64,000 bases of DNA from Adiantum capillus-veneris (GCA_014529385.2 CM043952.1:54766119-54830118); one strand, 5' to 3'; counted from the stretch's first letter, positions 34,747 through 47,429 are shown. A program made the numbers and translations. Notes: a model not told the origin generated them from the letters alone.

Positions 34747-37500
34747 TAAATCGTGTCGTCCCCCCTTGACATGACCTTGTGCAGTCTTGTCATAGGGTTG
34801 TATTCAGCTTTGTCTTCAAGGTTGGACTTCAGTTTGAGAAGTGCTTTGTCGTTGATGATTCTCCCCCCTTCCCTGAGTGATTCATATCTGCCGTGAAGAG
34901 TTATTTTGATGTTTTAGTCTTTATCATTGACTTGCAATACTTCACTAGCTTCAACACTATGGAACTCCTTATGTTTTGTTGTTGAGAGCTTTTTTGCTGA
35001 AACTATCATTGTTTGTCCATTGTCTTTGTATGACATTCTTCGTCTTTCCATTGATCGTTGAATCCTTGTCTTCAAGGTTATTCTTTAGCTTCAGAACAGC
35101 TTTGGCGTTAATGACACTCCCCCCTTCCTTGAGTGATTCATATCTGTCATGTTGTTGATACGTAACTTGATCTTTGATTTTCGAGACTAGTTTTCTTCTC
35201 ATTGTGCAGTCTTCTCTTTGTTGCCAGTCTTGGCCACCATGAAGAAGGACTTTAATGTTTTCTCTTTGAGGTGTGGACTTTATGATGGTTTTCCTTTTAA
35301 GGCCCTCTGCAATTTGAGTTGTTTGCAATATTGAAGCATTGCGTAAACTACTTTTGATTGTTGTTGATGACTCTCTTGTGGAATTTGTCATTTCTTATCG
35401 TTGTAGGCCATTATTTCACTTTCCATTGTTTGATGGAGCTTTGTTGTCAAACTTGGAGATAAAGTATCCTCTTCATAAGGATATGGAGACTTGCAGTTTT
35501 TGCTCCAAGTCATTGATAATTGATTTGGGTAGCCATTTCCTTATTATTGATGTAAAAGGAATATACACAAGAGTGTGGTGATGGGTGTCTCTAGATTAGA
35601 GCCTGAAAACCTAGATGACCAAAGGTAAAAACCCCGATGGGAAAAAAGCGCCTTTGGTATGTGCTATTATTGGAGTTTAGCATTTGGACTTAAAGTACCT
35701 ATCATGCAAGGTGAGTGCTTGGGAGAAACAAAGGAAGAGTGCCTAATGCAAGTGCCAAGTATGGGACACTCTATATGCATACGAGAAATTTTTCGAGCAA
35801 AAGCATGCAGTGTGGAAGATGGGGTTGATTGGTGCTTCAAGGGACAAATGTAGCACATGTGAAATCAAAGGACGTTTCAATAGCTTCCACATTTTCGAGA
35901 AGGGTTTTTGATGTAGAAGCTTCTCCACTCATACCTCACTTTGCTAAGTGCGTGAGTGTCTTTTGGACTTCCTCCTTCACTTACCACTATACTACAACGA
36001 CTTTGACTCTTATGCCACCTATACCAGCATGAGAGACACAACATAATTATGTTCAACTCTTCCAGCTTGAGCAGTACCTAGAATAACTAAGACGCTTAGA
36101 CAACATAGAATATTACATGAAGATTTGGGAGGACTAATGACTCGCTCATTTAGTGGCTTAGCTGCCCGACTCTGACTTTTATGCCATGTTTTTAATGGTG
36201 ACTTGGACTTACCTATTTAGTCTAGAAACCCAATTCCATAAGCTCTAAAAATTTAGGCCTCTTCCATTGTTTTGGTCATTGGATGCCACCATCTTGTTGA
36301 GTAGGTTGGCATATTTTGGCTCCTTTTGACTTGCTTGTTGTATGTTGTCACTACTTTGTGAAACAAGTTCTTCAGTTGTTGTAGAGACTGATGGAGCCTT
36401 TGCTTTATCTCCCATGAGAAGCGGTTGAATTTGTGTGTGGGCTCTTTGTGATTGAGTTTCCACTAGCAGTTTTGGAACCCATCTTTTTTTTTGTCCTTGT
36501 GTGACCATCTTCTATAATTTCATGGACACTAGGCTTTGATAGCCATAACTGGATATTTCCTTTGTAGAAGCCTTGATTTTGGAGTTGATGACGAGGTATC
36601 CATCTAGAGATTGAAGTAGCCTTGGTTTCAATTGGCTTCTACTGGCTTTTGGTTGTCATTGCTCGCCTTTGGATAGAAGCTTGTGCTGCATGATTTGTCT
36701 TGGTTGTTTTAGAGTAAGCTACAATTTTTGGTAACCTTATTTGAGTGTTACCTGCATAAAATCCTTGTGCTTCAAGTAGCTTGACTAGAATCATCCGTTG
36801 CTTCATCTGTTTATGTTGTGTAGCTTGGGTAGCTTGTTTGAGGTCTTACTTTGGCACCCATAGTTGCCGTGTTGCCCGCTTGGAAGGTATTTTCTTCTGC
36901 CTCTTGCTATTGTTCTTCCGCTTGCGTGAGTTGTTTGTATTTTGCTGATAGCTTGGCTCGCTCCTTGTAGAACTTATTTCTTGAGGTGAGTACATCAAAG
37001 ATGTTACTTTAGGCTTCTTGGCCCAAACATTAATGTTTCCCTGGAAATAGCCTTGAGCAGTGATTGACTCATTTGATGCTACCCACCCTATCACCTTTTG
37101 TTGTTGAGGTTCAACTTGTGTCTCATGTATCCAAACTCGATCTTTGACTTGGATGTGTTCTTTGGATACTAACAATTGGTTGATTTCCTTTGGCCTCTTC
37201 TTGATGCTTTTTTGTGATGGAAACTTTGGTTGATAGACTTTTTGTTTCGGTTTCCATTGCATTGTTGATGGTTTGGCTCTTGATGTAGAGGCTACACAAG
37301 AAGTTTGATGGAGGCTCGTTGAAGGTAAAATTGTCTTGCAAGGTTGATATACTTCACTTTTTACCTTTTTCCGCGATGGTTGGTGATTTCTTCTTCGCAA
37401 GAATTTGAGAAGCTCCATGGAGTCTTACCGTTGTCGTTGTTGAAGCTTTTGATTGTTGTTGAAAGAAGATGCTCCTCTAGCTTTTTGTCAGGACTAGACT
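34747..37500 (-). pseudogene. 3' internal region of element X (repetitive, coding unclear)
   Basis: Minus-strand frames at 37,418-36,846, 36,508-36,245 and 35,391-34,969 are Lys/Gln/Ser-rich. A short peptide recurs in related form: AQGYFQGNINVWAKK (about 37,060), AQGFYAGNTQIRLPK (about 36,765) and NQGFYKGNIQLWLSK (about 36,575). Near the LTR a roughly 250-bp unit is duplicated, each copy holding YESL(K/R)EGG and LK(L)K.NLEDK. I cannot assign an enzyme. The region sits where a gypsy element has its integrase tail and 3' untranslated part, next to the purine tract and LTR. Stops are frequent. Confidence 0.45.
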
Positions 37501-38461
37501 CTCCTTGATGTGATGGGATTCAATTATGTGGAAAGTATCCTTGTATTCCCCGGTACTCAATTTGAGTACTACTTCTGCCATGCCAAAGCTAGGAATTGGA
37601 ATTTTTAAACTTGTGTACACGATCTCCTCTAGCTTAGTGATTGGCGATGATAGCCAATTTTTGGCTTTCCATATTTACCATAGTAAGCTACCTCACCCAG
37701 AAAAAATCACTTTAACAATATGGCTATTTTCACCTGTGAGATATGATTTAATTGGCGGACCCCATTCTGCCCATGCCATGCAGCCACACTCCCTCTTCCA
37801 CTTTATCATTTTGTTCTTTCAGACACACTTTTCCACTCATCATCCCCATCTCTCTCACCTCTCCTCTTTGCACCCTACTCACCTTCTCCTCAACCTTGAA
37901 GAATAAGAGAAACCATGGTGAGCTCATGCCTCCTACACACACTCCCATTCAAAAATTGACCATCACCTAGTCTCATTTTTTTTCCTCCAAATTACCCATA
38001 TCTATTAAAAAAACCACAAAATTCAGCCATTTCTCTTGAAGAACAACATCATGGTAATTGATTACTTATCTTCAATTACCTTGGCTCCCAAGGAAGACCA
38101 AGAGTGGATAAAAAAAAGTGCCGTCAAAGCTAGTGGACTGTCAACAAGGGTCAAAATTGGCCCTACTCAAGACACTTGGAGCATCAACATTGTAAGAAAT
38201 CCATCTTTTCTTACCTCTTAAGCATCTTAAGAATTTTTATTTCTTTTTTGTATCCTACATGGATACTCCCATTGTAAATATCCATATCCATTTGTAAATA
38301 AAAAAAAAATACTGACTCTACTAATCTACTAACACTAACCCACTATGAAAAGTCCTATCACCTCCATTTCTCTCCTCTTTCTTTTATTCATCTATCCCCA
38401 CCAACTTCTTGATAATTCCAAGCAAAAAATAGATAGAATATTGAAAATCTAACCCAAACAT
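37501..38461. other. Non-coding region
   Basis: No gene or repeat family recognised; AT-rich with short pyrimidine-rich stretches (37,790-37,900). Confidence 0.4.
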
Positions 38462-39420
38462 GGTTAGAAGAGTAACCCTAGTCCTAAAAAATGCTATAAA
38501 AGGAGGGTGTAGCTAGCACAAAAAAGGAGGAATCCATAAGCAAGAGCACCATGCTATAGCTTTAGAAGCCAAGCTCAATCTCTTGAGAAGGAGCTTTAGA
38601 GTGAAATATCATTGGCTTATGCACATGCAGGAGTTGTATTAGGGGTGATTAGCAAGGGAGCTCTATGCCATTGTAAGAGAGTGATTATTCAATTGAGAGT
38701 AGGAAGCCCATATTCTCCCTATAAGTGTAAGCCCAACATTTTGTTGAATCAAGGAGATGGATTTGGACTAAGCATGGCTACTTTGTCTCTCTTCCAATGT
38801 GAAGCCATGGAAAACAATGATGTGTAAGTGTCTTGGTGTTTTATCTAAGTTTTTGATAGCTTGTCTCCGGGTGTTGTTATCGATTTATCCATAAATCCCA
38901 CATGTTGTAAGAGAGCGACATGGTGGAGAGGACTCCCTTGGCCGTAAGACAGTGATTGGGGTGCATTGTCTTGTGATGTGCTGCAGTGTACTTTACTCAA
39001 GCTATGCTGAACCAATGCTAATCTCACTTTGATTGGTCATGACTGATTTGTAAGCAAGTATTTAGGGCAACAAGCACTCTCCTCTCCCCTCTCTCTCTTT
39101 CTTACGTGTATATCCGTGTTTGCTTGATCATTGTCGATACATTTCAAGGAAATCCAAGATCTCTCTCTCTCTCTACACGCCCTAGTTCGCATCCAACACT
39201 AGGTAGTGCCCCATATTTGTCTAGGGTTAGGTTGCAGGTTTGTGTGTGTGTGTGTGTGTGTGTGTGCGCGTTTGTTGTTTTTTTTCACCCCCAACCCAAT
39301 TGAGCAGCACGGGCACCTAGAAAGGTTCTTAGAGGCCACTCTTCTTGTTGCTTCACGCCCCGAACCGCCTCAAATTGGTGCCCCTACTAAGGACAACTTG
39401 TGTATGTTTTTTGTGTAAGA
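38462..39420 (+). promoter_or_regulatory. Possible LTR or promoter region upstream of element D
   Basis: A TATA-like CTATAAAAGGAGG lies at about 38,495 and is followed by GC-richer transcribed-looking sequence with pyrimidine runs (39,076-39,100 and 39,160-39,175), a (TG)n run at 39,239-39,266 and TTGGTGCCCCTACTAAGGAC at about 39,376, which begins like a primer site but does not match a tRNA end well. The element D gag lies 1.4 kb downstream. No second LTR was found for comparison, so this is tentative. Confidence 0.3.
39239..39266. repeat. (TG)n microsatellite
   Basis: About 13 TG units ending in GCGCG. Confidence 0.9.
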
Positions 39421-39960
39421 TCAACCTTTAGAATAGTCAAGTAGTTTGCATGAATCACGAGAAGTTGTATGATCCTTTCATTCGTATTGCAAGGCAAAAG
39501 GTACACATAATTGTTAGTACTAAGTTGCAACGATCTTAGTTTGGATGTATACATCTTTGTTCTATTTCAAGCTAAGGTTATGTATAGAGCATGGATAATG
39601 GCCCATAAATTTTCCCTTTTTACTTCACACCACATATTAGGATAAATATTGCACTCAGTAGAAAGATACATTTTCAGCAACGTATGGTGTTTATGTTTGG
39701 GGATGGAAGAACAGGAGAAATTCTTGCATCTCCACAACTTGTCATACTACCTCTCATCAACTACCACACTTATTTTGATGTACATGTATTTCATTTTATT
39801 TTAAAATGAAGTGCAACCCAACAAAATAGCGTGTATATTTTTTTTTCCTTTGTCTAAGTTTGTTACAAAAAACAAAAGACGATGATTTGTTCTAACAAAG
39901 AATGTGTGTGCGTGAAAACTCAAATTCTAAGAGATCTAGCCCTGTTAAAAACTGATTGAG

Positions 39961-40620
39961 TTGCAGGAGCAGGTAGTAAAGCGTCTCCCTCATAACAAGA
40001 GGGTGTTGAAGTTAAGACGCAAGGTCCTACGTGTGGATTCTATTTTCCTGTTGTTGCTATTGGACACTAAGGAAGACCGCACATTCATCCAAACAGTGTG
40101 TGCCCTAAGATTGGTAAATAGAGTGAAATTTGGTGTTTGGTGAGTGCATTTCACCATTGAGGAAGACACTTCAGGAAACTTGCGGCTAGAGTTCATACTT
40201 CATAGACTCACATTTGGTGAATTTTTCCCTCATCTGCTTCTTATTAATAGTCTTCCTTTTGTTTTCAACAAAGGAGATAGGGAGTTATTTAGAGCTTGTC
40301 TGAATAAAGGGAGCGTAGAGAAGATTGCAAATTTATATAAATTCTCATCAAATCCTCTTTATGCTTATGAATGATTCAACCATAATCCAAAGGAGTTTTT
40401 GTCCAGGAATTTTGTACCACAAGTGGAGTGTTTAAATCTTGCAAACTTGATTGGAATTGATGAGGATGTTCTTTATGAAATTGTGAGAAGGTTGCCTCAC
40501 TCAGACTATGTGGAACTCAAAGGAAAGGTGCTCAAAGTCATTTGCTACTTTCTCACAGCCTTCAACGAGCATGAAGATCTAGTTTTTATACAAACCACTT
40601 GTGCAGTGGGAATTTAGAGC
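39961..40620 (+). pseudogene. Degraded unknown coding region with an internal repeat
   Basis: Three plus-strand frames follow one another. The first and third are related: VKRLPHNKRVLKLRRKVL..FIQTVCAL and VRRLPHSDYVELKGKVL..FIQTTCAV, about 510 bp apart. The middle frame has LRLEFILHRLTFGEF and KGDRELFRACLNKG. This looks like one protein with a roughly 170-residue repeat, broken by stops. It may be the N-terminal extension of element D gag (which starts at 40,874) or a captured gene. I recognise no family. Confidence 0.4.
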
Positions 40621-40873
40621 AAGTGCAAGTCATCACTTGGGACATGGTTGCTCTTTTGGATCCAAAAAATGAAGTCCTAGATATTTCCATTTATCGCCTT
40701 AGGTTTGAAGGATATCCATAGTCTACCTTTTTGTTTTGATCAAACAAATTGAGACCTCATTGAAGCTTGGATAGCTGAAGAAGAAAACCTAGAGTGGTAC
40801 TTTTTTACTGCTTTATTTGCAGGCGAGTGGTTCTAAATCTCTATTGTATCCCTTGTTGTAATTTTTCATAATA

Positions 40874-41450
40874 ATGGAAAGCCAACACCAAATTTCCAGG
40901 TATCCTCTTTTATTTGGAGAGCCTGGAGAGGATGCAGAATTATTTTTAGCAAATTTTAAGATGTTTTGCCATATCAAGAGGATAGTAGCCAATCAAGAAC
41001 ATGTAGAAATGTTGTGGTCCTTAGAAAAGATTCTAGCACTTTGGTTTGACTCTTTGCCTGAGAAGTTAAGGAAAATTACACGGAAGTTGTGAATCATTTC
41101 AAGAGATACTTCTTTGATCCCCAAAACACTGAAAAACTATGGCGGACTCTTTCCTAATCTTAAGGTAAAGGTGGACACGTATGTACCTCCCACCTATGAT
41201 GCACCTGAAATTAGAGCTTCCAAGAAGTATAGGAACTCAAGCGCCTAAGGGGAGAGGTTCCAATAGAAGGTCTTAGACCCAAAGGTAAGTCACAAGCATC
41301 GACATCTAGGGAGCTTCCTGAGGTAACGGCTAAAGTGATTGAGAAGTTAAATGAATCTTTCTGCAACCTGACAATTCACCTTACACAAGCTGTAGGTCCA
41401 AAGGGATAAGCAAAGAACTCAAAAGAGAAAGAGCCACGACCTAGGAGAGT
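40874..41450 (+). pseudogene. Element D: gag core (broken)
   Basis: The frame from ATG 40,874 reads YPLLFGEPGEDAELFLANFK and LALWFDSLPEKLRKI, a gag capsid N-terminal half with the usual A(L)xWF motif. A stop at 41,090 is followed, in another frame, by HFKRYFFDP and then broken sequence to the zinc knuckle. Gag would form the particle. This copy is truncated by frameshifts. Confidence 0.7.
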
Positions 41451-41451
41451 C

Positions 41452-42471
41452 TTGCAATGTTGGAATTGTGGAGAGTCTAGACATGGGATGTATAATTGTC
41501 CTTGGCCCCATGGGGAGCAAGGGAGACCTAACTTGAATTACCCAATGATAAATGCAGGTGAAGGAACTGGTCAACAACCAAGGCTTCTACAAAGGCCAAA
41601 TGGAGCAAGACTACCTCCACAAGGGGTAGAGGGATTTCCACCTTTGCCAGATCCAAATGTGCATGTGGTAGAGGTGACAAATTCAAATGAAATTGACATG
41701 GAAGAAAATGGCATCAAGCGTGTCCGTGGAAAAGGTAAAGAGAAAGAAGGAGTCACATCACAGAGTGACCATGGACGAGGCAAGAAGGCAAAGGAGACCA
41801 AGCAAGCCAAGAGGAATCAGCGTCGTATCAACCCCCAAGACTTCCCTCTTAGACATGGTATGGCTCCATACAACCTATTAGAAGACATGAGAGGTAAGGC
41901 CCCTGATATCTCATGTCCTCAATTTATTGCATTATGTCCACAAGTTAGAAGGGATTTAACGAAGACATTTAGCACTAGGAGAAAGGTAAAAGAGAGTGTG
42001 CATGTTGTAAAAATTTCACAAGCTAAAATGAATGAGGATATTACACATGTGCTAGATTGTTATATCAAAGGGAGGTTGGTTAGGAAAGGTCTAGTGGACG
42101 AGGGTGCAGAAATTTGTATCATGACAGAGGGATTCATGCAAAGACTAGGCATGCACATCCATGAGACACCTAAAATCAAAGTGAAGATGGCAAACAATAG
42201 CAAGGCTAGGTGTGTAGGCATTTGCAAAAATGTTTTTGTGGAGGCCTTTGGCATTAAGAAGGCAGTGGATTTCTATGTTATGTGTACCAAAGGAAATGGT
42301 TACCCATTTATCCTAGGAAGACCATGGCTAATGAAAATGCGAGCTTTGCAAGATGATTGGGAGAGTGGAGAGCTAATTTGCAAGAATGATAATCATAATA
42401 AGTTTGTCTTTGAAATGAAGAAGCAACATCAAGAGGAGCTCCATGAAGAATCATCGCAAAGTGAGACGTAG
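41452..42471 (+). pseudogene. Element D: zinc knuckle, linker and aspartic protease
   Basis: This 339-codon frame starts with a CCHC knuckle (CWNCGESRHGMYNC), then a Pro-rich and a basic Lys-rich linker (KRVRGKGKEKEG). The pepsin-like protease follows: CYIKGRLVRKGLVDEGAEI gives the first strand, with D-E-G in place of the usual D-S/T-G, and FILGRPWLM is the C-terminal motif. The Ser/Thr to Glu change beside the catalytic Asp would probably impair it. The knuckle binds RNA and the protease cuts the polyprotein. It is the longest intact frame of element D; a stop at 42,469 separates it from RT. Confidence 0.8.
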
Positions 42472-42546
42472 GAAGAATGGACTAATAGCACCTCAGAGGA
42501 AGAAAGTAGCGGCATCATTACTTAAGAGGAGTCTTCCATCAAATTC

Positions 42547-43384
42547 ATGGGGGTAAGGTTTAAGCCAAGCATTGACCAAGAGACCTCTTGTCAAGGCTTG
42601 GAAGAGGTAGGTCCTCAAGATAACCAAAACATGCAAGATGAAGGAATATTAGAAGGTATGCTGTCTACAACACTTACAAAGGACGAAAGAGAGAAATTCA
42701 AATGTGTGCTAAGGAAGTTTACTAGGCTTTTTGCTAAAGAATACATAGATGTGCATGGAGTAGATGTTGTTCAACACAAGATTGAGTTAAAGCGTGAGGC
42801 CACACATAAAGCTCATAAGCTACAAAGACTAGGAGTTATCAAGGAGCAAGATCTACTCAAGGAGGTAAGAAAGCTTCTAGTAGCAGGTTTCATTTATCCA
42901 GTGGAGAATTCAAAGTGGGTCTCTCCCATTGTTGTCACTCCCAAGAAGAACTGCAAGTGGAGGGTGTGTGTGGATTACCGTCCCACTGAATGAGGCAACA
43001 AAAAGAGATCACTTACCCCTCCCATTTCAAGATGAGATACTAAATGAGCTAGCTGGTCACAAGAAGTACAATGTGTATGATGGTTACTCGGGTTACTTTC
43101 AAATAGGGATTTCATTGTAAGATAAATTGAAAACAACCTTTATCACTCCTTGGGGTTGTTATGCTTTGAGAGTCATGCCGTTTGGCTTGACAAATGCTCC
43201 TGCAACCTTTCAACACTTCATGAACATGGTGTTTCAAGCATTCTTTGGAAAGTCCATTAAGGTTTTTATTGATGATTTTTGCATTTATAGCTCAAAATCA
43301 TTGCACCTCCAAAAGGTAGAAGAAGGTTTAAAAAAACTTTACGACATTGGAGGTCAACGCAATCCCAACAAATGCCACATAGGT
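42547..43384 (+). pseudogene. Element D: reverse transcriptase, N-terminal two thirds
   Basis: Frames at 42,547, 42,929 and 43,127 in order give the RT start: VAGFIYPVENSKWVSPIVVT and WRVCVDYR, then after a frameshift RDHLPLPFQDEIL and YSGYFQIGI. A stop follows, then LRVMPFGLTNAPATFQ and the active site FIDDF. It reads on through NPNKCHIG and stops being RT at 43,384, where the sequence turns to minus-strand pol. The Asp pair is intact, but the frame has at least two breaks. Confidence 0.88.
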
Positions 43385-45606
43385 AGCTTTCCTGTTGTAG
43401 CACTCATAGGCTACTTCTCTTTTCCACTCAAGCTCCACTAATGTAAGAAGTCAATCCACCCATACCTCTTGACCATCTTGTGCACCCCTACTATGAAGCC
43501 GCATTGTTGGGATGTTGAGCTCAATAGGCTGTAAAACATCTTGACCATAGACGAAGTGAAATGGTGTGAACCCTGTGGCCTCCCTATACATGGTTCAATA
43601 TGCCCACAATGCTCCAATCAAGAATCCATCCCACAACTTTGTCTTGTTTTTCACCATCTTTTTGATGATGCCTGCAATGACACCATTAGCTTTTTCTATC
43701 AAACCATTTGACTGGGATAGTAGGGTGTGTTGTGACGATGTAGAATGTGAAGTTCTTCATAGACTTCTATGAGCAAGCCCTTCATAAACCCTGGACCATT
43801 ATCATAAACAATCTCCAAAGTTGTGCCAAATCTACAAAAAATGTGAGTGTAGACAAATTTGCTCACTGTCCTCTCATTTAACTTTTCCACACTTTGTGCT
43901 TCCACCCACCTAGTCATATAGTCTACAACCACTAGAATATAGAGTTTACCATTTTTTTTCCTAGGCGGTAGAGGACCCATAGCATCAATTCCCCACTTTT
44001 CAAAGGATTCATTTGCAAGCACAATTTGACTTGGACCATATACCAATCTTCTATTCCCATTTACCTAACAATTGTGACAACCTTTACACCAATGTTGGAC
44101 ATCCACATGAAAACTTGGCCAAACATACCCCGCAAGCAAAATCTTCTTCACAGTTAACTCTTGGGCAAAATGACCACCATATGCCTCTTCATGAAAACCT
44201 TTTAAAATGGTTGGAATTTCCTCAATAAGTGGTACTCTTCTGCACACTTGATCCTTCCCTCTTTGATAGAGGGATCCTTCTAGGAAGAGATACACGCTTG
44301 TCTTCTTCATGAGTTTCCTCTTCTGAGCTTTTGTGAAGTCTTGTGGAAACTCGCCTTCCAAAATGTAGCCAATAATGGGAGACAATGACTCCAATCCTTG
44401 GTACCTTGGTTGCTTGACAACAGCCACCACAATGATGACCTGCACTTCTTTCTCATCAACACATGCAACTGCTTGTTGTGTAAGTAAATCAACATCCTCA
44501 TTTTGTTTCCTAGGAATATGATATAATTGCACCTTCTCAAATTGATTGAGTAGCCTATGTATGGCATGAACTTTGGCCCTTAGTCTTTCATTTTTGCATG
44601 CCCAAATGCCCAAAATTTGCTTCACAATGAGAGGTGCATCCCCCTTTAGCATGAGACGTTTCACACCTTGACTAATACACATCTTCAAATCATGAGCTAA
44701 AATGTCGTACTCTGCTTTGTTGTTTCTTATTGAACTTGGTAAAATCACCTTTTCTTTCACAACCACCTCTCCACTTGGATTGCGAAATACTAGCCCTCTC
44801 CCTGCTTTCCCAGTGGCTCGTCAAAAAGCTCCATCAAAGAACAAGGTAAAAGCATTAGGAATACTTTTATGTGGTCGCAATGGTAGGGTCTTTACTTCAG
44901 GCACCTTAATATCCTTCTCATGTACCCTATAAGTGAGAATCCCTGCTAATTGTGCACGCACACTGTCTCCTACCTTGAAAGAGTATTGGAACTCTTGCAA
45001 CTTCATAATCCAATTTGAGATCCTAGTACTAGGATTCATTTGAGATGACACCCAAGGAAACAAATTTTCTGCCGTGAGAATTACAAAAGTTTTTGATAAT
45101 AGGTAGGATCTAAATTTTCTCACTGCAAACATGAGAGCAAGCATCATGAATTTTGCTTTTGTGTAGCCTCTCTCCAAGGCATTCATGACCCTACTAGCAA
45201 AGTAGACGGGTTGCATCCTGGTACTGTGGGGGTCTTGTTGTGGCAAAACAACACTAATTGTTTCTTTTCCAACACTAGAGCTAATGAAGAATGTGTACTC
45301 CCAACAAGGAGGCATGAGTGTCTGTAGTTTTGAAAGAATGACTTTAATGTTACAAAAATATTCTTCAAGCTCATCAAATGAAACAAACTCAACTTGTTGT
45401 GTCAAATTTTGCAAAGGGTGAAGTAACTCCGAGGCTAAATGAATGAAGCGGGACATATACTTCACCTTTTGAATGAATGAGATGACCTCTTTGAGACTCT
45501 GGGGTAATGGTAACTCAATAAGAGCCTTTTCCTTTGAAGGATCCACCTCAATGCCTTTATAGGAAACCTTGTGACTGAGCAAGATCACTTCATCCTCACA
45601 AGCAAA
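43385..45606 (-). pseudogene. Element D: inverted block with RT end, two RNase H domains and integrase
   Basis: Read leftward from 45,606: the RT connection (LLSHKVSYKGIEVD), the first RNase H in broken form (PVYFASRVMNALERGY and FVILTAENL, with the DH of the usual TDH lost), then a second RNase H-like domain (TLFFDGAF, NNKAEYDILAHDL, VKRLMLKGDAPLIV). The integrase zinc module follows (GGHFAQELTVKKIL and CKGCHNC), then the core (WGIDAMGP, YDNGPGF). Paired RNase H domains of this type are known from Tat-lineage plant gypsy elements. The block is inverted relative to the rest of D: reversing it puts both junctions back in frame to within 2-3 nt. Confidence 0.88.
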
Positions 45607-45904
45607 GGAGAAGCTTGACAAGAAATTGAAGAACAAAGGCATCAATGAAGGAGACCTTGTGCTAAGGTATGACAATCAACTTGATAATCGTTTTGATGCC
45701 AAGTTTAAAACTAGATGGCAGGGGCCATACATAGTCAAGAAGGCTTTCAATTCAAGTTACTATCAGCTTAAGGACTTGAATGGGAAAGAGCACTCTAGGA
45801 AGGTAAATGGGTATCTCCTGAAGCCCTATTTGAGTCGCCTTCTACCAAAGGATCTATCGAAGAATTGTCAAAGAGCGACTACCTTTTGCATAATGTTGGT
45901 TTAG
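45607..45904 (+). pseudogene. Element D: integrase C-terminal domain
   Basis: On the plus strand, KKLKNKGINEGDLVLRYDNQ and RWQGPYIVKKAFNSSYYQL form the SH3-like C-terminal part of a gypsy integrase, ending at a TAG. It is the direct continuation of the integrase core lying inverted to its left. No LTR follows before element E sequence begins, so D lacks a recognisable 3' end. Confidence 0.8.
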
Positions 45905-46781
45905 TTATTCTTGAGGTTGAGAGAGATTTGCTACCATGGTTTTGTGCTTAAATCTACGGGTTCTTGAGAGGGACCTAAATCCTTTTATTCCTCCACCTCT
46001 AGTAACCCTCTTGAGGGACCTTTGTTCCATCATTCCTAAGGGTCTCTCCACATATCCGTCTGCTAGTTGCAATTTCATGTGCGTTTTTCTAAGAGCTAGT
46101 CTTTCCCATTTCTCCCAGATTCCTTTTGTAGAAATGCCTACTTTGGCCCCACTGCAAGTTTTGCTATCATCTTTACTCCCTTGTACTCTAGCGATAAGGT
46201 CGTGTTCCTTTCTTTGTCTTTGCAATAGTCACCCAGCTTATTCACTGGCACCGACGTCGCTTTGGTCTCTCTGGTTGATTTGTTTTCGTGATTTCATTCA
46301 CAAGTTTATCCTATGGATGGATTTTCAACCCCATTCTTTCCAAGTTTTTGCTCATTTTTCCCCACAGATGTGGTCTAATTTTTAAAAATTCTATGAGAGT
46401 AATGATGCATCTTGTAGGAGACGACATCATATCGTGAAATTTTTTTGTGTCTGTCATTTGTGGGATTGAATTCCATTGAGATGGCACAATTCTCACTTTG
46501 AATCTTGTCTCGTGATCCCCTACAAACGAAGATAAATTCCTTATAGTCACTAGTTTACTCTCCACGGATACTTTTGTCCCTGCATCTTCGTATAATGACT
46601 GCATATTCCCATGATAGATCTCATGATCCATGTTTATCTTTGGAATTGGTGCGCAGAGCAACATGACGCTTCCCTCTTTTTTGTTTTTGATTGTCTCCCA
46701 TAATGATTGTGGCCATGGCTTATCCACTTCAGGAATTGGCGGCATCTCATGAGACTTGGCCTCATCTATCGTGTTTGCCAA
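45905..46781 (-). pseudogene. Element E: pre-protease region and protease start
   Basis: Read leftward, frame 46,781-46,311 matches the element B segment at 56,161-56,448 (a FEVRxIPSQ-like phrase, here FKVRIVPSQ, and a shared RPxxW). Frame 46,225-45,905 has SGAKVGISTKGIWEKW and MKLQLADGYVERPLGMME, matching the B protease start at 56,610-56,750. The catalytic Asp of DSGA reads Cys here, so the protease would be dead. Element E is cut at 45,905 by the end of element D; its RT and integrase are absent. Confidence 0.75.
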
Positions 46782-47088
46782 TGACCCTCGTATTCAAAAG
46801 TTCTTCTCTTTTCATTATCGTTGTTCTGTTTGTGTTTTTTTCCTTGAGTGCGCTTGTGTTTTCCTTTTTTGGCATGTGCACTACTTGCTCGTCAGGGATT
46901 TTTAATGTTTCTGGCTGCATTAGAGATTGAGTTATCTCTATGAGCCTTTTGCACATTTCTATTTGTTTGGTTTCTATTTGAGGATGCATATAGGTCAACA
47001 ACATTTGTTCCAATGTTTGATTGCTCTTCAACCTCGCCTCGTAGGCTTGTAATATAGCATCTAAATGCTCATTCACCTTTTCAACCAA
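46762..47088 (-). pseudogene. Element E: helical region after the zinc knuckles
   Basis: The frame reads LDAILQAYEARLKSNQTLEQ and later CKRLIEITQSLMQ, closely parallel to element B 55,674-55,810 (AYEARLKKNQTQEQ, CRKMIETAQSLM). It is probably a coiled-coil spacer between nucleocapsid and protease. It confirms that E and B are one lineage in opposite orientation. Confidence 0.7.
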
Positions 47089-47429
47089 GACTAGCCTGCT
47101 GGATAGAGTCTTTGACTCTTCGGCTCCCTTGGAATTTTCCTTGTTCTTTTGCTCACATCTGAGTTGTTTCCTTATTTGGTTTAGTTATATCTCTAAGGCC
47201 ATCTTCTCCTTCAGCCTCTTCGCTTTCATTATGTCTCTTTTTTATTTCCACAATTTCCATTGAGTTCTCATTGATCCGCTTTCAAACATGGTTTGTTTTG
47301 AAAGTCTGAACTCATCCGTCACTATCTTGTTTTTGGATGCTTCTTGAGCTTGAAATTTAGTGATCACTTTGATAGGAAGTGTTAACTCTGACTTGGATTT
47401 TCTCAAACAACGTAAAATTCCAATGACAT

